Assembly (NCBI GenBank): GCA_949128115.1
Contig: OX421968.1
Coordinates: 7,750,001 to 7,814,000, forward strand
DNA: 64,000 nt
Origin: Anaspis maculata
Lineage: Eukaryota > Arthropoda > Insecta > Coleoptera > Scraptiidae
Reading direction: 5' to 3'
Each line of letters opens with the position of its first letter. The stretch's first letter is position 1. The notes beneath the pieces were generated by a model. The model was not told where the DNA came from and searched no databases. It saw only the letters and a list, made by a program, of their open reading frames with translations. Positions 23,777 to 33,834 of this stretch are shown piece by piece. The position numbers and the translations under genes were made by a program.

Positions 23777-23935
23777 TAAAGTCGGAATTCCGAGTTCTCA
23801 AGTCGGAATTCCAAGTTCACAAGTCGGAATTCCGAGTTGACAAGTTGGAATCTCAAGTTGACAAGTTGGAATCCCAAGTTGACAAGTCGGAAATCTAAGT
23901 TGACAAGTCGGAATTCGGAGTTCACAAGTTTGAAT
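23777..23935. repeat. Minisatellite, ~21-bp unit built on GGAATTC
   Basis: About seven and a half units of the type ACAAGTCGGAATTCCGAGTT occur in tandem, with variants GGAATCTCAA and GGAAATCTAA. The unit length, a multiple of three, makes the minus strand read as an open heptapeptide repeat, which I regard as accidental. It abuts the truncated LTR at 23936. Confidence 0.88.
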
Positions 23936-24230
23936 TCCATGCATTCTCCAGCAGTTTCCATAGTGACCCGATATACGGTTTCCATACGACTCCCGAATAA
24001 TCACACACCTTTCGCGTGCTTCCCGTATGCTCCGGAATGTCTGCACCTCCACCAAAATGAACAGATATGTCTTGATCGAGCGTTGATGGTTCCATGTATT
24101 TCAATTACCATTACGTATATGCTGGAAACGTCCAGAACTCTGCACTTGTATCTACACCGCGATCTAATGGATGAAAGAATCTAGAAAGATCGCGTGTTTA
24201 CCAGAATGCACGGAATCGCCGCTCGTAACA
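23936..24230 (-). mobile_element. Truncated LTR related to the solo LTR at 16.7 kb
   Basis: On the minus strand the segment starts TGTTACGAGCGGCGAT at 24230 and follows the 16702-17214 LTR through the TAGATCGC, CAAGACAT/TCTTGATCG and CACCAAAATG regions. It then ends abruptly at the minisatellite. The 3' part and any TSD are missing. Confidence 0.75.
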
Positions 24231-24744
24231 ATACTTCCCCTTCCATGTTGGTGGCAGGTCGGGAGAGTAAAATGACAACCTCTATTATCTTCTTTGTTTC
24301 TCTGATTTCATTTTTTTGTACCGCCAATTCGATTTTGAAACCGTAACAATACATGTCTTAACGAATGTAAAATTACAAAATGTAGTTGCTAACATGAAAT
24401 AAATAATACAATACAATACATTCAAACCAAAATTTCAGGAGACGTTTCTGGGCCAACAAAAGCATCTACATATTTTATTTGAGGTTCAGACGTCACAAAC
24501 TCCGGTATCGATACTAAGATCATTGAATCCTTGATAAGAGGCGAACTCAATATCTCGAAATGGGATTTAAAATATTTTCATATTCTGTTTTTTTTTTAAT
24601 GTATGTTTTTGCGAATTTTTATTTTTTTTTACTTCGAACCGCTAATTGGCTATATTATCGACTGAAATGTGGCAGAAATGCATTAAAATTGGGGAAGAAA
24701 TTGTTGGAAAATGTTCAAAAGCCAATAACCTCTTGTTTAAAAAA
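24231..24744. other. Repeat relics, no gene
   Basis: It contains a short AATAAATAATACAATACAATACA tail-like run near 24399, suggesting another LINE/SINE 3' end. It also contains a piece at 24690-24745 resembling the 45.6-kb repeat (GGAAAATG…CTTGTTTAAAAAA). Confidence 0.4.
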
Positions 24745-25918
24745 TAGGTTGTGGGACCGCAAAACTTTCCCGACTAGTATCCAAGAACTTATGGAAATAT
24801 GTTGCCAACTTCATCAATATGCGGATGATACACAGATGTACTACTCCTTTGATCCGGCGAATGTGGATGTGGCTGTTGACCGTGTCAACGCTGACTTGGA
24901 CAGAATACACAGCGCTTCCATTGACCACATGCTGACTCTAAATTCTGCAAAAACAACTGTGTTGCTCTTTGGCAACAAGCGAAGTTGTAGTCGTCTCGAG
25001 GAGAGAATAAGCCTCAGGATTGGAAATTGCGTGCTCAAGATTTCTGGTGAGGCTAAGAACCTGGGCATTATCCTAGATAACAGCTTCCGTTTCAGACAAC
25101 ATATCTCTAAATGCATTCAGCAAGCTTTTTTAAACCTTCGATTACTCTATCAACATCGCCAATATCTCACCATCCAAACCAAGAAAACATTATGTGACTC
25201 TCTACTCTCTCTCCCTACTCTCGCGGTTTGCATTCTGCTCACCAGTCTACTCTACGTTAATTGACAAGTCGACTATTTACAGAATTCAAAAAATGCAAAA
25301 GTCCTGTATAAGACTTATTTACGGCATGCGAAAGTATGATAGGGTGTCTTTTAGGCTGAAAGAGTTAAGGTGGCTCAATATGGAGGGGAGGATGACTTTG
25401 CAGTTCGCTTGCTTTCTGAAAAAAATTATCGACACGTCCAAACCAAAGTACCTGCTAGATAAACTCAGCTTTCGGACCGATGTTCACAACATTGATGTCA
25501 GGTCAAAAGGGCTTCTTACGGCACCGATCCACCATACGACACTGTTTGAGGGCTCATTTACGTATACTTCTCACCGGACGTTCAACAAATATTTCCACCT
25601 TTATTCCGTTTTTCACTCTGCAAAATCTTTTCGTGATGCTTTATTTAATGTGCTATTCGAGAGTCAGTGTTCTGCATTCTGAAATTTTTAGACCTGTTTC
25701 TCTTTGTGCATTTTTTTACCTGTGAATACTACACGTAACATTTTATTTGCTGTATTATTATCACGCTTGGAATTTTATTTTTTTTTGTGAATTATATTTA
25801 TTGTTTATTTTTAGGTTCCTATGTAGAGTTAAGTGGAAGAACTGGAAGAACAGAGGGCAAGGTTAAGTCCTGCCCACCTGAACTTCGCTCTACATGGAAT
25901 ATATTTCAATAAAGACAT

Positions 25919-25957
<39 letters not shown>

Positions 25958-25958
25958 T
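24745..25958 (+). mobile_element. 5'-truncated CR1/Jockey-like LINE with (AAT)n tail
   Basis: The segment begins inside the reverse transcriptase, runs through the ORF2 C-terminus and a short 3'UTR (CAATAAAGACATT), and ends in a perfect (AAT)n microsatellite (25919-25958). This 5'-truncated, 3'-complete structure is the usual product of target-primed reverse transcription. CR1-clade elements often end in microsatellites. Confidence 0.85.
24785..25682 (+). pseudogene. LINE reverse transcriptase C-terminal half, frameshifted
   Basis: The frame carries the catalytic YADDTQ motif (24818-24829), then the thumb-region blocks LTLNSAKTTVLLFG and AKNLGIILDNSF typical of CR1/Jockey ORF2. Near 25200 the reading frame shifts. 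The continuation (SRFAFCSPVYSTL … IQKMQKSCIRLIYG … HSAKSFRDALFN) ends at TGA 25680-25682. Fingers and endonuclease are lost by 5' truncation, so it is inactive. Confidence 0.85.
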
Positions 25959-26478
25959 TGTTTATTTGTTTATCAAAATAAATACATACAATGGAAATAT
26001 ATCCTTGAAAAAAATATGCAGCAAGCAAATGGGCTGTCGTTCAACTTTCCTGTACACCAGGAAGTTGATCTTCCACGACAGCCCTACGCGACGCGACGCG
26101 AAATCGCGACTTTCGAAGGTCTAAAAATTAGAATCCAAGAAAACTCATGATTCCTCAACTGGAATAAGTTTTCTAGGTCATTTAAGTTGATTTACCGCCA
26201 TTTTTTGCTGAGAAACGAGGTGTTTCCTGAAAAAAAAAACAATTTGGGCTCTGGAAACTGGAAAGTGGCGATTTCGAGATGTTTTTCAAAGTTTAAAACC
26301 CAAATATCTTGAAAATCAAGCCTCTAATCAAAATTTTACAGGAGTAATTTTTTTTTCTAAATTGAATAACGAATTCGAAAAAATATAGTTTCCTAAAAAT
26401 ATTCGGTGGCGTAGAAAATAGGGCGTGAAAAGTGAAACAACTCCCCCGTATCTACGCCACTGGACAATTTTGACATAA

Positions 26479-27555
26479 CCCAGACAGCACGAAATGTTTT
26501 GAAAATATTTGGTAGTAATTGATGAATATTTACAACATTCTATAAATGTTTACAAAATATTCGTCACAAATATTACCAAAATATTAAGGTGAAATATTGT
26601 ACCAACGTTTAGCAAATATTTTGAACATTTATTGAATATTTAGCAATAAATATTATCAAAATATTTAGTGAACTAGTTTCTCTAATATTTACAGTATTCT
26701 AGGCAATGTGGTTTCCGGTTTTTGTTTTGGTCATTTGCACGGAGCTTCGAAATATACAGTTGTGTTGTGTGTTGTGTTGAATAGATTGCGTTTTATATCC
26801 TTTTGACTTCAAGTGTATTTTGCCTTAAATCAGCAAAACTCGGTTTGTGGTCCTGAAATTGCTTTTTTAACGGCCTACAATAGGTTTTTTCTATGTTACG
26901 GTTGAAATGATTCATAATGTCGTGAAATACATCCGTTGTTTTATTTGTTTCGTACAAATATGTCACTTTAATTTATTTCGACACCAATTGGTAATTTATG
27001 TAGCAAGTACGCGGATAAATCCGCGTGTTTAGGGACGAGGCGGTAGCCGAGTATCCCTAAAAGTGGATGAGCCGCTGAATCTTTCAGATATATAGTTAGC
27101 GAAATTCATATAGCGGACATCTGCGTGTTCACATAGTAGTTTACCCAGAACCACTGAATCTTTTCAACGGCCCCGTAGCACAGGTGATCAGTATCTGCCT
27201 GTGGTGCGGAGATTGCGGGTTCGATTCCTGCTGTAGCTTGGGCGTTGTGTCGTCTTTGAAAGGCAATTTTTCAGCTAAATCAATTGTATATGAAATAAAG
27301 GCGAGCTCCTATGGCCAAAAAAGGCCGATAAGAAGAAAAACAAATTTTTTTTTCAATTTCTACAATTACCCGGTTCTAAATGTTTTCAAAATATTTTTGG
27401 CAAATATTGTACAAATATTTAAAAGCGGGACATCAAAACATTTAATAAATATTTATACAATATTCACTGAATGAATTCCAATATTTTATAAATATTATAA
27501 CATTTGGATTTTAATATTTCACAAACATTTTGAAAATGTTCATGTGCTCTCTGGG
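26479..27555. mobile_element. TIR element with AAATATT-rich subterminal arrays
   Basis: The ends are CCCAGACAGCACGAAATG (left) and the mirror CATGTGCTCTCTGGG (right). Both sub-terminal regions are dense in AATATTT/AAATATT motifs (AATATTTACAA, AAAATATT), and the central ~600 bp is different. I cannot define the TSD. It contains a tRNA-like segment and no transposase. Confidence 0.65.
27169..27300 (+). mobile_element. tRNA-derived SINE-like segment
   Basis: GGCCCCGTAGCACAGGTGAT resembles a tRNA 5' half with an A box (TAGCACAGGTG). GCGGGTTCGATTCC (27215-27228) is a good B box at proper distance. The presumptive acceptor ends do not pair, so it is not a functional tRNA gene. An A-rich stretch follows at about 27330. 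Confidence 0.55.
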
Positions 27556-27786
27556 AAGTTATCTACGTCAAGTGATGGGTAATTATTTCGTTAGTTTTTG
27601 TACCAAATTTGGTCAAAATCGCTTTGATGACTTGAGAGTTATTGCAAAAAAAAGATTTTGAAAACTGAACTTTGAAGGGCTGTATCTCTCTTAGGAAGCG
27701 TTTTAGAAAAAAAAATATGCATGTCGACCTAGTTTTCGATGGATCATCGAATGGTGAATTATTGCTACTATAACCTGGACCACCCT

Positions 27787-28330
27787 GTATAGCGAAAGAA
27801 TTAGATTGCTTCAGGTTTTCAGGTTTATGCGCTACATTTATCTCTTACTTTTGGGGGCGGCGTGTGGGAGCGACAGCGTTTGGGAAAAGAAATTCTTGCA
27901 CAGTTCAAGTTGGGAGTTTTTAAATGTTGTTAAATGTTAGAGGTAACACTAACATCTAAATCAGTGAAAATTGTTGAAAGTTGCACTTTTTTTTTGGGGG
28001 GGGGGCGGAAGCTGGAGTCGGCGCCATATCAAAAGTAGCCTATCCTTGCCAATATTTAGTCAGCTATCCATATAGCGAAAGACTTAAATCGCTATATCTT
28101 CGGGTTTATGTTTTCCATTCATCTCTTACTTGGGGGTGGCGTGTGGGAGCGGCAGCGTTCGGCTAAGCAAATGTTGCACAGATTGAGTTGGCAGTTTCTA
28201 AATATTTGAGGAAAAATCTCAATCAGTAACTAACTATTGTGAAAGTTGCACTTTTTGTCGTTTGGGGGAGGAATCTGGGGGCGGCGACTAACCAACAGTG
28301 GCCTATCGTTTCTCATTTATAGTCGGCTAT
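27787..28330. repeat. Two-copy tandem duplication, ~285-bp unit
   Basis: Unit 1 (from TAGCGAAAGAATTAGATTGC) and unit 2 (from TAGCGAAAGACTTAAATCGC near 28073) share order and content. Shared blocks are TCTCTTACTT, a G-rich GGCGTGTGGGAGCG box, GTTGCACTTTTT followed by a G run, and a TAGTC(A/G)GCTAT block at the end. Divergence is moderate. Confidence 0.7.
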
Positions 28331-28463
28331 TCATACAGGGTGATTCATACGAAGGCGCAGAGCGGACATCAGAGTTTTTTTATGATTTCGAAAAGAAAAA
28401 CACGAAATTATGGGAATCAAGTCAGAATTCTGAGTTTGAAGTCGGAATTTTGTGCTGTCCCCG

Positions 28464-28554
28464 AGGTTGCATGGTAGAGCAGCTTATAGCTGAATGCCGC
28501 CTCGTAAAATAAGACAATAAAATAAAATAAAATAAAATAAAAATAAAATTCTGA
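28464..28554 (+). mobile_element. LINE/SINE 3' end with (AAAAT)n tail
   Basis: About 45 bp of GC-rich sequence (GAGGTTGCATGGTAGAGCAG … GCCGCCTCGTAAAATAAGAC) is followed by AATAAAATAAAATAAAAT repeats. The structure is that of a retroposed 3' terminus inserted between minisatellite units of the foldback element. Confidence 0.55.
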
Positions 28555-29076
28555 GATTGAAGTCAGAATTGTAATATGCTATTGTTGCTTTTGTACAATG
28601 CGCCGAATGCGAGGCCGAATGTTCTTATCGAGGCTTAACGTTCAAAGCCGAGTTCAAAGCACAAAGGAACTTCATTCGGATGGAGCCATGTCGCCGCCGA
28701 CGCCATCGAGTGGTTCGATTGTATCAAATGATCGTATTGCGCGAAGGAGAGGTGTTTGAAGCGCGAAGCACAGGGTGACGCACGCGACGGACAAAGAATT
28801 CAACCAGTTCTGCTGTGTCGAATGACCGTATCGTGTTAAGGAAAGAAAGGGTTTAGACTCGGGTTTAGAAAGGCACAAGTTGTTACATCTCCCGAAGATT
28901 TCATCAAATAGGTACCTAGCGAGTAAGTAGGTACCGTAAGGGTCGTCAACTCCGCAATCGCCATTTAATCAACCGGCTCGATTCCTGCCGATACGCGCGC
29001 AGAATTCTGACTTTGGAACTCGGAATTGTGCGCACGCAGAATTCCGAGTTTGAAGCTCAGAATTCTGACTTTCAAA

Positions 29077-29153
29077 CTCAGAATTCCGACTTTAAACTCA
29101 GAATTCCGACTTTAAACTCAGAATTCCGACTTTAAACTCAGAATTCCGACTTT
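29077..29153. repeat. Four exact 20-bp tandem units
   Basis: The unit AAACTCAGAATTCCGACTTT is repeated without change about four times. It shares the GGAATTC.GA core with the unrelated 21-bp minisatellite at 23.8 kb. Confidence 0.9.
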
Positions 29154-29237
29154 ATTCCCATAATTTCGTGTTTTTTTTTCGATATCATAAAAAAAACTCA
29201 GATGTCCGCTCTGCGCCTTCGTAGGGGGGGGGGGGTG

Positions 29238-29506
29238 TTTCGTATGAAACTTTGATAAGCGATATTTCTGAAATGGCTAGAGATATTTTGTTGAAATCTA
29301 CCAGAAATATTTCTCTGTTGGAACTTATCCAGAATAAGCCATACCGGGCAAGTCAAAATCCAGGGCCGGGCTAGAAAAAATGTGCTCCTTTGTTATTTGA
29401 TCAAAAAGTACATTTTCTTACCGTTTTTCTGAAAAACTGCTATCGGATTCGAAAAGCTAGGGAAAAATGCTTCAAGAATCACTCTTCAATTTAGATGGCA
29501 CACCCG
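29238..29506. repeat. Dispersed repeat, copy 1 (partner 47449-47712)
   Basis: From CGTATGAAACTTTGAT through TTTCTCT.TTGGAACTTA, CAAAATCCAGGGCCGGG and AATGCTTCAAGAATCACTCT, this copy matches 47449-47712 in the same order and orientation. It has no coding capacity. Confidence 0.8.
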
Positions 29507-29721
29507 AGGGCACACCTAAACCGTTTCGACAATAAAATTAGAAGTAAAATTTGTGGGTAAGTTTCCATTTTCGCCCGGACATAATCGACTCATTGTTTGA
29601 TTGAATCCATTCGAATTCATTTTTTAGCTTGTCTCTGTGGAATAGGAGGGTTTGGTTGAAAGAAAAATTCCATAGGTTAGACACTCGGTTAGGTGGGAGA
29701 ACTCGGGCGGATGATTAAGGA

Positions 29722-31322
29722 AAAAAAACGTGAGTGCGTGACCATAGTCACCCTCGGAAGAAGTGAAACTTCTATAAATATGAATCAATCAGCAAACAAC
29801 GTTTGAAGAGGTGTTCTTTTCGTACTCGCGCTCCGCTCCCTCACGGTTTGTATTATCTTGTTTTTCTCATTATCAATCTTATTATTATTATTATTATTAG
29901 TCACTCAAAGGGCAGAGTACTTTCGACATGATTTTTTCACGATTAGACTTCTTTTATTTCTTTTCTCGCTGCGCTCGGCGCTCAAACTCCCGTTCTCCGA
30001 CACATGAAATCTCACTCGTACCCTTAATACAATAAATATCTATTTTCATCAATAATATTCTCCACAAATAATTATGCGAATGTGACATCGTGACGGATTT
30101 TCTTACTGTACGATTTTCCCGGTTATAGTTATTATAGCACGGTGGAAACTGTGTTCTGGCAGGCACAGTATGGCAATCTAATAATCTCCACAAAGTATAA
30201 GAATGTCGTTTGGAAAACTCGATCCGGTATTGATTTTAATTGAAAAAATATAAAATACATAGGTATTTACATAGGTATGTAGGTAGGTACCTCGTGAATG
30301 TGATTTAAGGTAACTACGTGGTTCTAGAGTTCGTACGATATTATCTTCTCCAATCAAAATAAGGCCATAGGTTAAATTGAAATATTGACAGAATTGATAT
30401 GAGTATTTCCAGTTATGTGCTCGCCACCGTACTTATATTTAGAATGTCACATTTAATTGAGGTGAAATCAAACCATTCAAAAAATTAATAAAGAATAACG
30501 TCAAAAATCAATTTCCAAACATAAAAACTTGATTATCAAACCAGTATGATATCATCGCTATACAATCAGCTGACATCTAGAACATTAAGCAACTGTTTCA
30601 CCCTTAATTGTCGAAAATTCTTTTTCTTCTCTGGGCTTTAATCATCCACCCCTGCTTCTCTGTTCAATAGGTACGTACATAGGTACCTGAAAGTTGTGTC
30701 CACATTTGGGTATGCGGCATTCGATTTTATTTTTGAATTGTAAACGTCCGTTGAAGAATATACCCAGGGCCGGGCCTGGCCTATTTGCCGCCTGCGTGCC
30801 ACCGAAAAATTGCCGCCCCCTCACCGGCAGTGGAGAGCCCCACCAAATGCGGTAATGAAAAGAATCCTTCGAAATTCAACTCAATTATTATATTACCGCC
30901 CCTATGACATGCCGCCTGCCGTACTCGCCTGCGCGCCGGAACGCACTGCACGCCTGCTAGGCCCGGCCCTGAATATACCTCCCTATCCCTATAATAAATC
31001 ACATCCGCTCGAATCTATTCAAGCCAAGTCGAGAGCCATTCTTGTCGGGCCAACAGTACGACAACACGAAAAGCAGTCCAGTGTCGGCGATTAGTAAAAA
31101 ATAGAACCGAACGCGGCGAACGCTGCAACAGCTTATTCTTTCATTTCCTGGGACGACCCTGGTCACCCCAAGGTCAGATAAGACAACGTTACAGCACATC
31201 GTTACAGGCGTTCGTTACAACCACTGATGCTATGAAGCAATTTCATCCTCCCATGTGTGGTTCTGCGTTAGTGGTGTGTTGTGATCTAGGCGCGAGAATA
31301 GAAGTTTCACTTCAAAAATATC
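29722..31322. repeat. 1.6-kb dispersed repeat, copy 1 (partner 39842-41468)
   Basis: It begins AACGTGAGTGCGTGACCATA and ends near GTTTCACTTCAAAAA; both ends and most of the middle recur at 39842-41468. Copy 1 keeps ~860 bp (about 29963-30825) that copy 2 has lost, and lacks the 874-bp insertion that copy 2 has gained. It contains (TTA)n at 29880 and a hAT element. Short open frames in it are not recognised. Confidence 0.85.
30765..30971. mobile_element. Small hAT MITE, TSD AATATACC
   Basis: The 207-bp element has TIRs CAGGGCCGGGCCT and a perfect 8-bp duplication AATATACC (30757-30764 and 30972-30979). It is unusually GC-rich. The right half and right TIR are also present in repeat copy 2 near 40100-40247, where the left half has been deleted. 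The hAT therefore inserted before the repeat was copied. Confidence 0.9.
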
Positions 31323-32628
31323 TACAAGCCGCGGTCTCTTTGATGCCACTGACAAATTCCGCCACGCGTGATTCCAACAGGCGATATTCCGAGAGGCGCC
31401 TGTCACCGTAAAAACTAACTTCAGAATATGATGAGACTAGGGATGGGCAAAACTATTGATATATCAATAAATTTATCAATATATCGATATATCAAATATC
31501 GATAATTATCAAAATATCAAATATCGATAATTATCAAAATATCAAATGTCGATAATTATCAAAATGTCAAATGTCGATAATTATCAGATTATCAAATACC
31601 GATAAATTTCAACATATTATCGAAATATAGACGATGGTTATCATATTAAAATATTGATAAATAACAAGATAGATAGAAGACCAAAGGATTCCAAAGAAGT
31701 AAGTAAGTTTCATTCATCATGCAAGTCTACTTCAACCATCAATGATTTTTTTTCTATATAATGACTTGATATCTTTATTTTTATATTGATATTTTCATAA
31801 TTATCAAATAGGGCTTGTTGTGCAGGTAAGTTTTCTAAGCGAGAAGACATTAACTTCCAATCTTCCGTTTTTCTCTTGATGATATGTGGTGCAGACTGAT
31901 CATTTAGAGGACTCCCAAGGAGAGTTAGCTCATGGCGCTGAATAATTTTGATGTTTGAATTGAAATTTTTGAACATTTTTTGTGCACAATTTCTATCTTG
32001 TGTGTTCCCTCCTAGAATAAAAACTTCGCATTTGGACCAGTTGAGTTCCAAGCCGTAAATATTTTTTGAGGTCACAATGTTTTCCAAATCACGTTTTACT
32101 ACTTCAGGAGCACCACCCAATGTCCCATCGTCTAAGTACCAGATATTCACCGGTGATGTCAATTTCTCTGCCAAAGAATTGATAGCCATACAAAAGCTGA
32201 GCGGTCCTAGTGGGTCTCCCTGTTGTACACCCCACGACGAATTTATAATATGTTCGTTGAATTTCAAATCTGTAGGATTACCATGACTGGAAAAAGTATG
32301 GATAATAAAGTGAAATCCATTCTTCAACGGAACTCATCAGCTGAACACGACTTAGATTATTAAAAGCATTGCAAAAATCCAGTTTTAAAAGCACCTGACA
32401 TTTTTCATTGTCACAATTATCATCTATGAAAAATCTTGTTCCGTGGATCATGGCCTCAGCCCCACCTTTTGTGCCGTAGCCCATTTGATGTGGACGTAAT
32501 TTTTCGCCAACAAACTCTTGTACCCGACTGCTGATGATTTTCCCAGCTATCCGGCGTAACGTGTTGCCCATTGCAATGGGTCGAATCCCTCCGTCATTTT
32601 TATTTAGAGCGATCAAGGATGCACCATA

Positions 32629-33012
32629 TTCGCACCGTGCACGACGCCAGCGTCACCTGGCGTCCGCAACTTTGTAGGCGCAAAACGTCACTCATGTCAT
32701 AAATTACAGATGGCTGAACTGTCATAAATGACAGATCGCTGGCCTGAACTGTCATTATTTTGTGGTTAAGTGCTTTGTCAACATAGACTTTGTCATTGAC
32801 AAACTGTCAGTCAACCACGTGGCATCTGTTGTGACAGTTGGTTGTCAATTATTTCAATTATTTCCACTGTCAAATTGACATTATTGACATCAAACATCAG
32901 AAAATTGACAGCCCAATTACGCAGCGCCGAGCCATCAATGTTGCTCTTTTTGTCCACATAAAGCGCTGTGATCGGTTTCGTTACCCCCACTCTGTACTTC
33001 GCACGGGGCGAA
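32629..33012. mobile_element. MITE with TA target site, TIR TTCGCMCCGTGC, nested in the RT gene
   Basis: TTCGCACCGTGC at the left and GCACGGGGCGAA at the right (one mismatch) are bordered by TA dinucleotides, as in Tc1/mariner-type MITEs. The 384 bp are rich in TGACA/TGTCA words. The RT similarity stops on one side and resumes on the other, so it is a secondary insertion. Confidence 0.75.
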
Positions 33013-33698
33013 TAGTTGACTACAAACTGGCTCGTAAACATTTCCCTGAATCATCAAGTTAATGACTTTTGAAATTGAATCTACTAAGCGGATGACAGAT
33101 TCACCGTTCGAGGCAGATGTCAGATCCTTCAGATGCTGTGGACGCAAGCCATCCCAGGATCCAGATGAACCATTGGGAAATGACTTCACAGCGGCATAAA
33201 CTTCTTCATTAGAAACCAATGGAGGAACCCAAGTAGGATCTTTGTTTGAAGATGGAATTGAATACTTGACGTAGTCGGGTGCAGACGGATGTTTTGATTT
33301 CAGGATTGTTAAAGTCTCTTGATTATTGGGAGCCACAGTATCATTAGATGATAGTACGCGAACCGCACCCTTTACATCACCATCATTCAGTTTTGCTTCA
33401 ACCCTTCTCCTTGTGGCCTGAATATCTGATTCAGTAGAAAGTCTTATTGAAGGTCCGTTTTCTGTCGTTTGTGACAGCGGAAATGAAGTTTTTAACGAAG
33501 ATAGTCTATTACGTATCAGCACTGCTAGTGAATTTTCACGTTTTGACTTCATTGGTAAACCCAGGACTCGAGAGGGGAAGAGGAATAGTCTATCCCAAGC
33601 ATCCTGATCATTGACTTTGGCACAACGATCCAAAGCATTGGCCAACGAGTCAGCTGTTTGTTGTCTGACACTTTTTGGGATCCGACGCATAAAGCTTA

Positions 33699-33834
33699 GT
33701 TCCCAGTTGCGAATATTCGGACAGAAAACGCGAAATTTAATGTCAAAGTCGTCATATTGGCCAATCATAGCCCTCGAATTCAAAATTTGACATATAAAAT
33801 CGCAGTTTCTGTCCGAATATTCGCATCTGGGAAC
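33699..33834. mobile_element. 136-bp foldback MITE nested in the RT gene
   Basis: GTTCCCAG.TGCGAATATTCGGACAGAAA-type sequence at 33699 is mirrored by TTTCTGTCCGAATATTCGCA…CTGGGAAC ending at 33834. RT-gene coding sequence on both sides is interrupted exactly here. Confidence 0.75.

Larger units (their letters stand above)
26130..27790. mobile_element. Diverged foldback relative of 18232-19256, split by insertion
   Basis: The left part (AATCCAAGAAAACTCATGAT … GTTTAAAACCCAAATATCTTG) matches the inner region of the 18.2-kb element. The right part after 27556 (GTCAAAATCGCTTTGATGAC … GGCTGTATCTC … CACCCTGTATA) matches its outer arm. The 26479-27555 element lies between them. Confidence 0.6.
28348..29223. 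mobile_element. Foldback element with GAATTC minisatellite arms
   Basis: TACGAAGGCGCAGAGCGGAC at the left mirrors the right end at 29204-29223, and the arms continue through CACGAAATTATGGGAAT. Inside each arm are repeats of the type GTCAGAATTCTGAGTTTGAA; in the right arm they form exact 20-bp tandem units. A short tail-like (AATAA)n insert sits in the left arm. No coding region. Confidence 0.8.

Noticed and set aside
23777..23935. CRISPR-like array
   Set aside because: Units are contiguous and diverged, with no unique spacers; it is a minisatellite in a eukaryotic genome.
23776..24055. Heptapeptide-repeat protein on the minus strand
   Set aside because: It is the accidental translation of a 21-bp minisatellite; the frame has no unique flanking domain.
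27169..27240. Possible functional tRNA gene
   Set aside because: A and B boxes are present, but the acceptor ends do not pair and no convincing anticodon stem forms; a SINE head explains it better.
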